Shown piece after piece: positions 48,097-61,027 of a stretch of 64,000 nucleotides of DNA. The stretch lies in contig JAJNNX010000003.1 of the NCBI GenBank assembly GCA_023159155.1, forward strand, positions 124,001 through 188,000, in the 5' to 3' direction. Source of the DNA: Ustulina deusta. Its lineage: Eukaryota; Ascomycota; Sordariomycetes; Xylariales; Xylariaceae. The notes beneath the pieces were generated by a model. That model was not told the origin of the DNA. It saw only the letters and a list, made by a program, of their open reading frames with translations, and ran no database searches. The position numbers and the translations under genes are program-made. Position 1 is the stretch's first letter. Every line of letters starts with the position of its first letter.

Positions 48097-50897
48097 CACG
48101 GTCAGCTGACTGGGCAAAACACAAGATTTGTTCCTGTCCTCAGCAATTGATACTGTTGAAACGATCGAAGGGGCGACATGGCGCGAGATCTCGCTCGATC
48201 GTCTCTCACAATCCTACGAGCAACACCAGTATCATTGATCAACAGTAACAAAACAAAACAAAACAAAACAAATAGTACTACATACCGAGGAGTTGCCCGG
48301 AGTGAGTATCTAGATGACATCTCGAAGGTCTTTTCAAAAAGGAAAAAGGAGTGGACAACGAGACCATTTAATGCTCGTCGGGTGAGGCTTGGACGCGGTC
48401 CCCTTGTGTTTGGTCCAAGGAGACGATGTGGTGTGCCAAGTGACAAATTTCCTCTTCGTGGTGTTTTTGTTCCCTGTAGTCAGGGGCAGCGCCGCGCAGC
48501 ACTAGGCAGGTACCTCCCCCTAGGTATCTAAGTGGAGAATCCTACCTAACCCACAGATGATCCCCATGTCAATTAGCGGGAGTTGCGATGGCGCTCTTTG
48601 GCGTGTTTTTTACCCGATTTGGCTATTCTCAACAAAGTTGGCCAATCAGACTTCACTTATTCATTCCATTGTCAAATATATGTAGCTACTTGTTGATAAT
48701 AAGGTATCGAGGCAGTAGTGCACAATGTACATAACCTACATACGAGGTACCTTCTACAGACCGTCTAATCTTGTGTATGAATTAGGTAAGGGTACCGATA
48801 GAAAAGCTAACTCGACAAGTATACTTCTAGGTGGGAGACGTAGTAGACTCATGGAGAGTACGAGTCCAAGGATTCCAAATATTAACCTCAGTTCAATCTC
48901 TTTCCTTATCCCTCCATCAAAGAAGTATTCAGGCGCAGCAGCAAGCTTACATACAGCAGCACACCTGTATTTGTTATCAATACGAATACGAATACCCCAC
49001 CACCAACCGCAGATGACCTACAGTAACCAGAATGGTATCAATAATAGGAAGAGCCATGATGTTTACAGATTTGGATGTAGAGGATTACAGTACCCTTAGA
49101 TCATGTCAATGTTTTATACTCACCCAGACTAATAAATAGTGGCTCAGCCCTAAATGCGAGGAGACCACCCATTCAGCGATCAAATACCTACCTACATATA
49201 CGACCTAAACGTTTTCAGGGTCGTGAAGACCCAAAAGCGAATACGTGTAGTTTATGGGTGCGAATATCGGTGCTGAATGAGAGTTAAGCCCTGACGTCAC
49301 CCAGCTTATTTTAGGTACCTTAGGTACCTACGCATACTTAAGGGTAGGGTTAGCGAGTACAACCCAACCAGGACCCGTCAATGATGGAGCAGCATTGAGC
49401 TTCGGATGTAACTCGGCGCCAACTAGGCTAGGCTACCTGTAGGTATCCATATCGTATCCGAACCAAGCACCGGAAGCTCATCCCACGGGCAACAACGCCT
49501 GGTCTCGGGTTCATCATCCACCCCTACGATACGCATGACGACGGTAAGCTGAGCTAGCTTGGGACTTCCACAACAGGACAAAAGCACCAAGCAGGAAAAA
49601 GCATTCGCCGGGTTCTGGCTAGAGATATCGCAGCTATAATCAGCAGCATACCTATATATATATATACCTAGGTAGTATTACGCGGGTTAGCGGCTTTACT
49701 AGCCATACCGGTCTTTATTTATTCTATGTACAGGTAAAAACAATGCCCCTCTGGCCCGTTAATCTGCCGTTGCCGGTTAGCTCCGGGCCCGTGGGCTGAA
49801 CGAAAACCTTCTGTAACTGTTCCGACTATTACTCGCCTTCTGCTACGGTCACTTTGTGTATCCTGCTGTTCCTCGATCCAAGTTCTATATGGCCCTCGTT
49901 CTTGTATCATGCTATTTACTGGGTGCACGCATCCTACACATACCTATATATAAAGAATGGAGACAAGAATGAAGAAGAGGAAAAGAAGATAGGGGGGAGG
50001 GGGAGGAGGGGGGTGGTCAGCTGCAGGTGCTGTCCTACTTCTAGGTAGGTATTGAGACAGTTTTGGCGGAAGGATATGGCGAAGGAAACTAGACTATGGG
50101 GGGGACAGAAACCCAGTCGTAGTACGATCAGATTCATTCTGTCGTTCACTGCTCATTCTCGCGCAATCGGTACTTCGCGTCGTGTTACGGAACAGCCTCA
50201 CCTAACAGCAGCGCCTAGGTCAGTGGCGCCATTGCTCATCAAGGCCGTGGCGAGGTGAAAGGTAGCCCTAATAGCAGAAATCGACTGGTACTTGAAGCTA
50301 ATTCATGCCTATGTGGACAGTTCCAATGCCTTGATCAAGCTGGACATTATATGACACAATTAGTTCAAGAAGCATAATGCCCAGGCTGACATGGCATTCT
50401 TCGGAACCTTCTCTTTCTTACTATTGCGATTATACAACAGAGGTAGTCCTGTCTTGGGTCAGGCCTTTTTCCTTCCTTCCAGCATCTAGATAGGTACTCC
50501 TTCCTTCGCAGGCACGCCCTTTCCCGCAACTGCCTACCACGGCACCAACATTACCTGGTCGAAGATTCAAACATTTTCCACCTAGGTACCTGGAGGTAGG
50601 CACCTAGATAGCTTTCTCGAACACCCCTCCTTCGTGTCCAACCTACATCTCATCAGCTACCTAGCGTAGACCACAAACATATGGCCAAGGAGACAATGAC
50701 TCCAACTCTATAGTAGCAACATTTTTCCCCATCATTCCCGCTCCAGGGTCCATGTTTCTCTGTGTATTTTAAGCCAAATCCTTATGCTTGCAGCCTCATC
50801 TCTCATCCCGCTTCAGCATCCAAATCGTCCCCACCCGTGCTGATACTTGTGCCATCCTTCGTCTTTTCTATCCGTTGGCCTCACCCAGCAGTTTACC
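48097..50897. other. 2.8-kb intergenic region with simple repeats
   Basis: No gene is supported. It holds an AAAAC pentamer repeat at about 48248-48271, several TAGGTACCTA palindromes (48510-48530, 49312-49330, 49660-49676, 50580-50610), a TA run near 49653-49664 and a purine-rich GGAGGGGGAGGAGGGGGG stretch near 49993-50015. Short frames of 60-124 codons overlap and are not protein-like. It separates divergent genes. Confidence 0.45.
48248..48271 (+). repeat. (AAAAC)n microsatellite
   Basis: About five perfect AACAAAAC-type pentamer units stand in tandem, roughly 150 bp upstream of the sterol reductase start, on its leader or promoter. Confidence 0.8.
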
Positions 50898-51955
50898 ATG
50901 TGGGCTCGTCTGTTTACCCCTACTCTTCCCACACCTCTCCACACCGAAGACGTGCGCCGTAACAATGTAAGGGGGCAACTACTAGATGAAATCGAGAGCG
51001 ATGCCCGTCCACCATCGCCCGAGAAGCATGCGCACTATTCTATACGCCCAATATTTGATAAATACAAACTTCGTAAGAGCAATGCCAATGACCCCCGGAT
51101 TCATCAGCTTCGGGACCGGCGATGTAACCGAACAAGCCCTTCTCCAGCTCCCGAATCGCCTATGATTAGAAACCTTAAACGTAAGTTGGTGTCATGTTCC
51201 CAATCACAAGTGTATTTTTGGTCTACATTCCCTGTCTGCTTGATGTCACCCTTCCCCTCAATATCCTTTAGCGGTGTATAGTAAAAGAAGGTAAACTTAT
51301 GTGACTAACACTCCACAGGCGATTATGCAGCTCTTCGTGTTACTCTGCATTCCAACGGAGCGAAAAACGCCGCAAAGATAGGAGAATCTCTGGCGATCGA
51401 CGTGGAAGAGAAAGTCAAGGCCAATATTTCTAAGCTCAACAAGGTTGCTAGCAAAGAGCGCGAGCTATCTGTGCCCTTCCTCGATTGCGAGGTCGACACC
51501 GAGCTGAACAACAAATACGGCCAGAAAAGGGCTGGTATTGAGCATGCGAGAAAAGCGGTGTCCAGATATCAGGAGATCGAGGCCGAGAGAATCCAGCAGC
51601 TCACTCACTTGTGGGGCTCCTGGGAAAAAGCTCAGACCGATATCAACGAGCTCGTGGACAAGCTTCATGAGCTCTTTGCGCGCGAGCCTTTCAATGGAAG
51701 AAGTGGGATATCCTCGAACGGCGAGTGGACCGACAAAGAGGATTTCGATATCGACCGTCGAATTAAACAAGTGGTAGAAGATATGACAGCGTGCGAGGAG
51801 GTGAGTCCGTCGCTAAAGCCTGAGCCGACTCTGTCTGGTTCTCTTAAGTCGTAGGATAGAGCGATATGCTGATTGAGTATCAGGAGTTTCAAGAGAAACT
51901 CAAAAGCGAAGAGACCGATATTTTCGAGGCGACGCTCAAATCTAGCCTTGACTGA
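50898..51955 (+). CDS. Coiled-coil hypothetical protein (278 aa, 3 exons)
   Basis: Exons are 50898-51180, 51319-51800 and 51884-51955, joined in phase to 278 residues. The first 90 residues are polar and Pro/Arg-rich (SPEKHAHYSIRPIFDKYKLRK). The remainder is strongly helical with long amphipathic stretches (VEEKVKANISKLNKVASKER, ERIQQLTHLWGSWEKAQTDI), predicting a coiled coil from about residue 105 to 270. There is no signal peptide, membrane helix or catalytic motif. I do not recognise the family; a structural or adaptor role would be typical but is inference. The gene is convergent with the aminotransferase gene, 945 bp away. Confidence 0.7.
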
Positions 51956-52900
51956 AACATATGGCTGCTCCTGTGTCGCAGGTCTCCTATGATGAATGAG
52001 GCGTGTTATAAATCTTTTCAACGCCCGGAAAGGGAGGCCTCGTCTTGGGGTTCTCAACAGGCGCATTGCGACCACGACTATTGCCGATATAAATCTTTAC
52101 TTATAGCTTGCTGTATATGAACGACAGTACGGGAATTTTTTTTACTTGACAGTTCTTATGTCACCGTACTAGATCTGAGGACAAGAATTGGGAGTATAGA
52201 TGGGAGTATAGATGGACTACCTAGCATAATGGGGTGTGAGACTTTTAGTAAAGACCTTCACGATGTCCGAGAAAGCTTTATTAATCTATCATCGCTGACG
52301 AGCTGTCTCTTTTGAGGCAAGGCCTAATATCCATGCATGTGTATTCCGCGCCGAGTTGCGTCCGGATATGACCTATTTTTAAATGCGTCGATCCATACCC
52401 CACGCTGAGCATTAACATTTACATAATGTGTTCCTTAGTCGTAGGCGCAATCCAAAACGCAGAAGAGAAGTATGCTCTATGTTTATTTACCAAGTATGCG
52501 GACTCATTATTTGCGGGTGCGGTCTCGCCAGCTTATTGGGGTGCATGCTGTGCGGTTCGTCCCCACCCCCAACTCCGGAGGTGTAACGGCAGTACCATTT
52601 TCATCGTACCGTGGTGGTTGGCGAATTAGCTACCGTGGGGCTGTGTTTAGGACTTTTCGACGGCCATGTCTTTTCTCGTTGGTGGGAATGTCCGGGCAGG
52701 CTCGTTAGAATATACGCATGATGCGGCGTCGGGACACGCGTACGCTAATAAACAATCGTGGTTTCAGCGGGGCGACTCTATACGCGTTGTGTATCAATGG
52801 GCGGATGAGCTAGTCCTTGTAGTTGGATAGGAATTCGTTGACAGCGCGGGGTTCAGCGCACAGCTAGAAGCTATGGTAGGGAATCAAGGAAACGGGCATT
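51956..52900. other. Intergenic between convergent genes
   Basis: A T-rich run lies at 52135-52145, and GGGAGTATAGAT occurs twice in tandem (52190-52213). Overlapping plus frames near 52426-52708 are short and unsupported. Confidence 0.45.
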
Positions 52901-54294
52901 TCAGTGCTCTTCCGGTACGACGACGCCCCAGGGGTGCTCCTCCCTGCCGTACTTGATATCTACGAGCCAGTTCTTGAGGCGTAAAGTAATGGGGGCACCC
53001 TCACCGCCCTTGCCGGCAGGGATCTGAATGTCGCGGCCGCGGTGGTGGATGAGTGAAACAGGGCAAATGAAGTACTACAAGGGCTGATGTCAGCTTTTGT
53101 GGTTCTATCGGAAAAACAGGTGATAAGATATACAGAAAGCAGGAAATTGTACGCAAGAGAAAAAAATGAGATAACGTGAAAACTTACCGCTGTGCCAGAC
53201 GCGAATGACTCGATTAACCGACCCTCGGTGCTCGCCTCTATAACCTCGTCAATGGTGTACTTACGCTCCACGATCTCGACCTCATCAGCGAGGCGCTCCC
53301 TCGCAAGAGTCAGGACACTACGTCGAGTGACTCCAGCAAGAATCAAACGATCATCCAGGGGCGCTGTAACAATCTGCGTCTTGCCCTCACGCGTCTTCCA
53401 GACGACGAAAAAATTGCTGGCGCCCGCCTCGGTACACTCGCCACTCTCGCCGTAAAGCCACAAGATCTGATGGAAGCCCCTTGCGCGAGCCTCTTTATTC
53501 GCCATCAAAGAGGGACCGTAGTTTGCACCGAGTTTGGCGTATCCGAACCCGCCGACCCATGCACGCACCATGTCATCGGGAGAAGTGTGGAGTTTCATGC
53601 CGCCAGCTGGCGAGTCCATTTTAGCCATGTAGCTCAAAATGATGTACAGCATAGCTTCCGAAGGAGCCTGGACGCCAAGTTGTGATTGAGTGCCAATCAT
53701 GGTTGGACGTACGTAGAGAAAGTTGCCGGGACGGTCGCGGGCTAGCCACTTGGGGCCGTCCACGGACATGAGAGCAAGGACCAGCTTCTCGAGTTGCTTT
53801 GCCGGGAAAGACGGCAAACAGATGCGGATGGACGACATCAGCATGCGTTCACAATTGCAGTCGGGACGGAAAAGCCGCAGCTTGCCGTCGTAGCCACGAT
53901 ATACCTTCAAACCCTCGAAGCACTCTGTCGCATAGTGAAGCACTGAGGCCGTTGGCATCAGGCTCAAGGGTCCGTAGGGCTTTAGCTCCGGCGCGGCCCA
54001 TCCGTTCTTCGCTGACCATTTGGCTATGATCATGTGGTCGGTACAGATGCTATTTCCATTGTCCGCCGTGATGCCCAATGGGGGGGGTTCGCGAGGGTTC
54101 TGTGTGAAGGTGTACGTGAGTTTCGACGCATCAAGCTCCTGGACATTTGGCTGTGAGACGCCATTGCTCGCCGCGCCAGTTGTGTGATTATCGGAGGGTT
54201 CGTTCTCGGTCATCCGATGCTCGACGGCAGAGGAAGTCAGATCCAGATCTTGTTCGCCGTTGTGGCCATTTTGCCGGGTTGCTGAAGGGACCAT
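52901..54294 (-). CDS. Branched-chain-amino-acid aminotransferase (426 aa, 2 exons)
   Basis: Exons are 54294-53188 and 53074-52901, in phase, for 426 residues. This PLP fold-type IV enzyme has HYATECFEGLKVYRG near the N-terminal domain and NFLYVRPTMIGTQ. GGFGYAKLGANYGPSL carries the Lys that forms the Schiff base, and GECTEAGASNFF and RLIESFASGTAV are followed, across the intron, by YFICPV. It interconverts Leu, Ile and Val with their 2-oxo acids using 2-oxoglutarate. The first 45 residues are polar, with several acidic residues, and do not look like a mitochondrial presequence, so a cytosolic (Bat2-like) location is more likely; that is inference. Confidence 0.95.
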
Positions 54295-57054
54295 GATGTA
54301 ATGTCAACGACGATGGCTGAACGCAGGAAACAGATGTTGGTATAAATTAAGCTGGGTAAAGTGAAGTGAAGAAGGTATTGGGTACAACAGTCCGGTCCCA
54401 GACAGTTGGGTGGCAAAGATAAGAAACCTTACTTTAGAGTTATTGTCAAAGTTTAGGGGGAAGCAACAAAATACTTGCGCAGTGAACAGGAGGAAGGAAG
54501 TATATATGAGTCTAGAAACGTAGATGCTAGACTTGATTGTGGATCAAATATGTAGGTAGCAGGCCACGGATGCATGACTCAGGACCAATCGGAGGGGGGA
54601 CGATCTCTGTCGAGAGTTCAGACAGGCGGTCATCAGAAGGGCGTTGCTTCCTGGTTTGGCGCCCTTTTTGCCCGGCATAAATATGGGGGCTACCGCGACA
54701 AAGAAATTAATCTGCCGTCTGCTGTGGAGGGAAGACCGCTCCCACTCTTCGAACCAACTTGGGAGACCGGGTCTTGGCCGAACACGGGCACGGGCGTGAC
54801 GCAAGTATCCTGCGATATCGCCACGGATGGGACATGGAAGCAGTCTGCGAGCCTGTGAGCGATGGCTCCCACGCTCAGACGGACCTCGTCTCGCCCAAAC
54901 ATCCGTCGGAGATGCATACATGCTTCATTCAATACGGCATCTTGTCGACTGTTAGCGTCATGCAACCTAGTATCAAGGATACCAAGGCTGCAGATATCAC
55001 TACACAAGGGCCGATTACCTATTGCGGAAAGTGTAAGAGAACTACGATAGTCCCCGGGAGCCCCCATGCTCGGGTGACGGCGGCGGCTCAAAGTCATGTG
55101 AATGGAGAGTGGAGTGCCAAAAGCGAGTTCTTCCTATTTCTTTAGTCAACCCGCCGCGTGAGCTTGGCCTCGGCCTCTCCTAGTGGACAACATCGTGAAA
55201 GGCTTACCTCCAGAGATCGCCCTCACCATCTCCAGCAGGCTTGCTTCGGCTGTAAGTATCCATCGCAAAAACTAGGTACTGTTCTCGGCCATTACTTTAC
55301 GATTCCGATCGGTCAACTGAGCAAAGTAGCTGTCGCGTGGAAGTGGGTATGAGCCCTATATATACCGTTAATACTTTACGGCATTAACGGCGTCGTTTTT
55401 TCCGTGACAGTAGCTTGTTGCGCCACAGAGTTGCCATCAATTGAGCTTTGCGATGTTGGCGACTCCAACAAGGCCTGGTTGCTTCTGGGACGTGAGTGAG
55501 GCTCAATGGGAAAAATTCACATACCGAAGCCGAGAGGGGTGTGGAATTGGACCGCGTCGGTGGTTCTAAATGGTAGGTATGTTGTTCCTGGATGGAAGAT
55601 GAACCGAGCATTGCCGAAGATTGCCTTATTTAACCGCTTCCAGCCGCGCACCTGTATATGTACGTGCACATCACCTAAATCTCTCTCATCGCTGACAGCC
55701 TCCAAGGCCATAACCTAAATATTCCGATAACGGTCACGTACGAACAGTCAGTACTTAAGTAGGTAGGTACTTATATGTATGTCCCAGCACCCCTGCCTAT
55801 CTAGCGTGTTTGGTGTTTGCCAATACCCATCTCCATTGGTAGGTCCCGGCTAATACAAGTCTACTGGTACCTACCTAGGTACCTAGTCGTACCAGATGCA
55901 AACAAACATTATTTATACACAAAACAGTGGTCGTGGTGATTGTAATGGATGATTATAGTAATAATAATATCCCCTATTGCTGGCACCCCTTTTCTCCAAG
56001 CACGGGAAAGTACTCCTTTGCGTGGTCGAAAACATGTTGCTAGACAAGCGTTCATGTTGGAGAGAGAGAGGCGCCCTTCGTCAAAATATGCCTCTCATTC
56101 CGCTCCGCTCTATGATTTACTCCAACTCAGCATATTAGGGCTGTTACAGGGCCCGTACGTGCTTTTGAAAACAAGCATCGCGAGATAAGATAAAATAATT
56201 ATGTAGTTACTTGCCAGATCTTATTGGTGGATATCTAGGCGAGAAATCAGAGAATTGGTGAGGGTATCCAAGTATTCGGGAGGCTTTTGATTGCAGCAAT
56301 CCATCTCATCCTCTGTTCGTCCAACCACGGCGTTGAGAGCCATGCACAACTGGGTGGTCAGGCCTCTGTGGTACACGATAGGTTCATGTTCGGCCTCGTA
56401 GGTAAGTCATTTTGCTACGAAGTTGAAGCCTTTGTCTTTGTGTCTCAACTTGTGACCCACGGATAAATCCCCCGGGCCTCCTCTAATTTTTGTTGTCCTA
56501 CAATAGAAGGTATCTGGGTGGGCAAGCTAGGTATCAGTATAGAATCCCAAGCTGATTAAGCGGGCCGAATAATCTGTTAACACTGTATGATGTCCTCAAC
56601 CTTTAAAGATGGGCTCTTGTTTCGTTTTTCAGAGAGAGAAAACACCCGAGCATATTGTGGTCTGGGTATTGGGTGTCTCTATGGCCCTCACCAAGGCTAG
56701 TTCGACAAGGTGCTAGGCCCTGCAAGTAATTGTTGAATAGGTGCGCACTTCAGAAGGGAGCACACCTTAGATCGTGTTAACAGTAGCCCTCGTCGGCCGG
56801 ACGATAAACCTCGCACCGGCCATCCTGTGGGCAAACAAACCACGGCATTCAATTTCTTTGTCCTCTCCACTCCCCTGGCGCCTGGGACTTTGCTGGCTAC
56901 CTGGACACCTCACATTCTGACCACGGCCATATATCCACTCGAAGCAACCGGACGTCGCTGCCAGTTGCCTCGAGAGGCTTCTTTCTTGCCTCAATTCACT
57001 TTTCAACCAAAATTCTTCAGTCTGGTGCCCAGCAAGGGCCATACAAACAGCGCC
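54295..57054. other. 2.8-kb divergent intergenic region
   Basis: No gene is supported. Between 54544 and 55145 both strands carry overlapping frames of 94-135 codons, none with a recognisable domain. TAGGTACCTA-type elements cluster at 55752-55770 and 55866-55890. A 159-codon frame covering 56827-57306 starts at GTG, and only its part from 57055 is taken as coding. Confidence 0.4.
55752..55890. repeat. Dispersed TAGGTACCTA palindrome family (example cluster)
   Basis: Elements reading GTAGGTAGGTACTTA and GGTACCTACCTAGGTACCTAG lie within 140 bp. The same core occurs in nearly every long intergenic region of the window (for example 6508, 10205, 40155, 41028, 49312, 50582, 58741, 62990) and appears absent from exons. 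Confidence 0.65.
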
Positions 57055-58395
57055 ATGTCCGAGATTAATCCAAGTGTATCCAATGGATCGTGCTGGGCCA
57101 ACGTAAACGTTGCCTTGGAAGATGAATATATCCCTTGCGGAAATGTGGCCGACGGCAACAGCTACGCCTGCTGCCACTACGGCGATAACTGCCTAGCTAG
57201 CAACGCTTGCTATCATGCACAATGTAAGCCATTTATATATATGCTTCGCGCTCGAGTCTTTCACAGTCGGCTCATGCAAGTTCTACAGTCGGCATCACAT
57301 ATCTAGCAGGCTGCACCAGCCAAGACTTCAGTGGCCCTGCTTGCCAGAATAAGGGGGAATTTTTTAACCAATCTTGGTAAGTGCAATCACACCCCCTCGG
57401 TCAAGTCCCGTCATGTGTACTCCAGCCTGAGCAGGAAATCCGCTTAGCATGAGTACAAGTAGCAGAAACCTCTAGATACATAAGCTCGGTGCTTAGTCCG
57501 TTTCTAACATCATAACAGGGTAGGTCTTACACGTTGTGACCCTGACCAAAACTCGTGGGCAGGATGTCAAGAAAAGGAGGGGGTGGTTGGATCGGATCCG
57601 CCTACTGCGAACTGCAAATGCTCCAAGGACGCCATCCTTTTCCAAAATAGCCCTACGCTCGAAAATATCGCAAGCCTACCCCAGCAACTGGGTGCTACCA
57701 TATCCTGGTTTCCCGGTCATGAACCGACTAAAAGTATGCTTACGGAGACACCACCGTCAACACTCACTCAGCCGACACATTCAACGACGGTTTCTTCGAC
57801 GAGTAGTGACAGCCCGGCCGAGTCGAACCCACCGATGCCGACATCACCGACTACGGCCCCACCCTCTACCGGGCTTTCCGCAGGCGAGAAGGCAGGTATT
57901 GGAATTGGCAGTGCTCTTGGCGCCCTCGCCGTTGGTTGTCTTGCCATATTCATGATTCTCCGCAAGCGCAAGGCCAAGAAGAAGGAGGCCCCAAGCTTCC
58001 AGTCCTTCCTGCCAACAACCGAACTCAACCCTGCCCAGCCTGAGCCTTCTCTGCCCGGCTTCTCAGCACTTAGTGGTTTCAAGGCAGAATTGCCAGCTGA
58101 TGGACCTCCAAGCGCAAGCACCATCGCATCACCTTCGATTCCTAACTCTCCCAGCCCCGCCCAATCGCCAGCTCAATCGGCGACTTCGCACCAATACCAA
58201 CCGTACCGCCCAGGAGCTTACGGAAACAATCGACATTCGAACGTCTCCCAGCTGTCCAGTGGAACCCAAGGGTATTCTGAGAGCCTTCTGAGCACGCTTA
58301 CCCCCCAGGCCCCAGAAGAGCCGCGAACCAGTGCAGCGGGGCGTGGCCATCCTAAGATTAGTCAGCATGATACTATTTATGAATTACAAGGATAA
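57055..58395 (+). CDS. Single-pass membrane protein with Cys-rich ectodomain (377 aa, 3 exons)
   Basis: Exons are 57055-57223, 57289-57376 and 57519-58395, in phase, for 377 residues. The N-terminal 125 residues hold many paired Cys (YIPCGN, YACCHYGDNCLASNACYH, LAGCTSQDF, NCKCSKD), a pattern seen in a large family of fungal extracellular domains. A Ser/Thr/Pro-rich, probably O-glycosylated stalk (about 150-205) leads to a membrane helix at about 211-232 (GIGIGSALGALAVGCLAIFMI) followed by RKRKAKKK. The remaining 140 residues are a disordered Pro/Ser-rich cytosolic tail. No classical signal peptide is present at this start, which is common in this family but could also mean an unseen upstream exon. 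A surface sensor or adhesion role is possible; no ligand is known. Confidence 0.75.
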
Positions 58396-60755
58396 AAAAG
58401 CAATAACAGGCGTTGTCACTATGGATCATAGCTTTCACCTGCAGTGTAGGTTACGGAAACCATAATTATCGAGATGGTCTAGAATACAAACCATCAGATT
58501 TCAAGGTGAAGATGTAACATGTTGACGTACGATGAAAATTTCTTGGTGGTGGGAAAGACAGTTGGAGTCTGAGAATGTTACAGTCTCCCTACCCATGTAT
58601 AGGTAGGTGGTCGCTACGGGTGAGCCGCCTTGTGTAAGTCATCTCTCGCCGCCGTCACTTCCACCGTACAAATAAACAGGTAAACTAGCGGAAGACCATG
58701 GTACATCAATAATCAATATATACTTGTACCTACACATAGACTAGGTACCTAGTTACCCTATCTCCTATGAAAACATCTGGTACCATGTAAAAGTCGATAT
58801 AAATAGTTCTAGACAAATATTTCCTTCCTACCAGATGCTCTATTCTACGTGCATCATATAGCTTGACGCTTGTTGCCTTTTTGATTAGAAGAAAAAAAGG
58901 GATGAAATATAGGAAGGTATATAAGGAGCTTAGAATTACTAATTATTATTGTCGAGTGCTATTCCGCGAATCATTAAATCCGAGACAATCCCAACATATT
59001 GGAGTAGGCGCTTAAAGTGAAAATCAGCTCTAATTACCTCAGAATCATTCTAGCAAATCTCACTCCCAATGTGTATACAATCCTCCTTTATCTGATCCAT
59101 GTGTAATTGGGAGTGCCGCAGGGCCTGTAATTGTCGTTCAAGACCAAATTATAATAAAGCTCGAAAATGAAAATAAAACTAGAGGGAGAATTCGGGGGCA
59201 GCAACACATATAAATATACTGAAGGTTCGTTAAGAGGGTGGAACTTTCTTATTCCGTGACAGCGTTGAACCCGTTAGTTGGAGATAGGCTACTACTTATG
59301 TACTCGCGAAGAAGTCTTTAAAGATAGTATTGTTAATGCGTGTTTAACCTCAAGGCACAAAATTTTCTCCCTGTGATTGATGTGCCTATTGTTTTGCATC
59401 GTCGTCAGCCATTCGAGTTTTTCTGCTCCGTATTTCTCTCAGCAACTGAACAGGTCCGTGTAACGCCAAAATCCCCTTGGAATGCACCGCGGGAGAACTT
59501 GGGTTTGTCTCTCAACTGCGTGTGTAGGCGGGATTACTAGGGAGAGTTCATCCCCAGCCCCAGAGCAGGTCACATGAATGTGCTCTTGAAACCCGCCGAT
59601 CAGATATAAGTTGATAGCTCTCAGCATAGTTTTACTGCAAGCCGATTGGATTTATGTTGGTTCAGGTTTTAACTGAAATTTCTTCTATCAAGCTACTGCC
59701 GTTGTTCCTACGGAAAATGGTATTGTGCCAGACTAATGAATTGTTGACGTCTCGGCTATTTACGAACAAACTATCTACGATCTGAATTTATACTACGAAA
59801 TAAAAGACCACGGGAGTTGACCATCGGCCCCCTATTGCCGCTGTAACTAATTGACCTGCAGGATAACCCAATGCTTGTGGTAACAACACCCGTATTTACG
59901 CGAGGATTGATATGGTCACAAACACGGCCGGTATTCGAAATAGATAGACGATACCTGATGAAAGAGATAGCTATAGACCTGCATCCGTAATTATGGGCTG
60001 GGCTAGGAAACCAAAGCTCATAGATGGGTGGTTTGGTAACAGCGCGGAATACCAGACAATAGGTGAGCATGAACTGTATAACTTCTTATCGCCTCATAGA
60101 TGATCGAGTGTGGCAGCGTTTTCGTGGTTGATATACCGTACTACATTTTCAGTGTATTTGTATAACATTAGTAATGCCTTCATGCATATGAATATGGACG
60201 CCTGTTTAGAGCACCTTTCGGGTGAGAACTAAGAGTGGTTCAGTGAGTTATGCGGCTGTGGACTGCAGAGGGAGACTTTAAAGCAGCCGTTTCTATATAC
60301 CTATTTTAAGGTCTGGAAGCATGCCCCCCAGCGCCTCAATGCTGTCGGCGGCTCGTTTCGAGGCTGCGCAGCAACCTGTCATAAGTTTTCTGCAGGGTCC
60401 TGTTGGTATCTATAGCCTAACTATTCTACAAGACTGGAATGGTTCTTCTGTAACTAATCCTTTCGTGTTATCTAAATCATGCACCTACTTAATATCACAA
60501 CTCTTCGGCCAATTCACAATGATTTGCAGAGTTGTAACTCTGTTGATGGTATAAGATAACACCGAATGGTTTACTTGTTCCAGCATCTGCACAATTCTAC
60601 TCTTTGAAAGGTTTGTTGACCGTCAGAAGAACCCTTCCTTCCGCCGAGTATATTGCAAGGCGAAGTGGTGACAAAAGTGCCGGCTCTTCATCCGCCTACG
60701 ATAAAATCAATGCAATCGTAGGGTCAGAAGCAAGCCGGCTGCCTCTAGGGATACT
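58396..60755. other. 2.4-kb AT-rich intergenic region
   Basis: No gene is supported. Composition is AT-rich from about 58680 to 60560, with TAGGTACCTAG near 58741-58752. Frames of 60-99 codons on both strands have no motif. Confidence 0.45.
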
Positions 60756-60944
60756 TTGTCTAGCTTCGAACTGCAACTTCCATCATTTCAGCCATCCTTG
60801 TCGAGCGCACGCAAGCAAGTCCGCGCCGAACAACGACGACGTCTCTTCCTGACCACCGAATTCGCCTCGCGCGTCTCCCACTTCGATCCTAACTCCGACC
60901 ATCGCGACTTCTATGGCTTCTTCAACCTCTTCTGGATCGGCCCC
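60756..60944 (+). pseudogene. N-terminal fragment of a sterol O-acyltransferase (Are2-like)
   Basis: In the frame starting near 60756 (no ATG), about 60 codons encode a segment that includes RRLFLTTEFASRVSHFDP and RDFYGFFNLFWIG. This matches my recollection of the cytosolic-to-first-membrane-helix junction of fungal acyl-CoA:sterol acyltransferases. Similarity stops abruptly after FWIG, where the frame turns into His/Ser/Pro-rich sequence and enters the next gene out of frame. The remaining 400 or so residues of the enzyme, including the membrane helices and catalytic His, are absent. It is a truncated relic, or a segment captured into the 5' region of the BTB gene. Confidence 0.6.
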
Positions 60945-61027
60945 ATACTCCCATCGCCCCGCCACTCTGCCCACCATATTCACCTATACGCTTCACACCT
61001 CTCCTATCTCCACCACCGTACTCCCAA

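Noticed and set aside
48097..50897. Transposon or CRISPR-like repeats
   Set aside because: Only microsatellites and short palindromes are present; there are no terminal repeats, no transposase frame and no regularly spaced direct repeats.
54544..55145. Overlapping frames of 94-135 codons on both strands
   Set aside because: They lie in mutually overlapping frames, none has splice continuity or a recognisable domain, and neither strand is preferred by composition.
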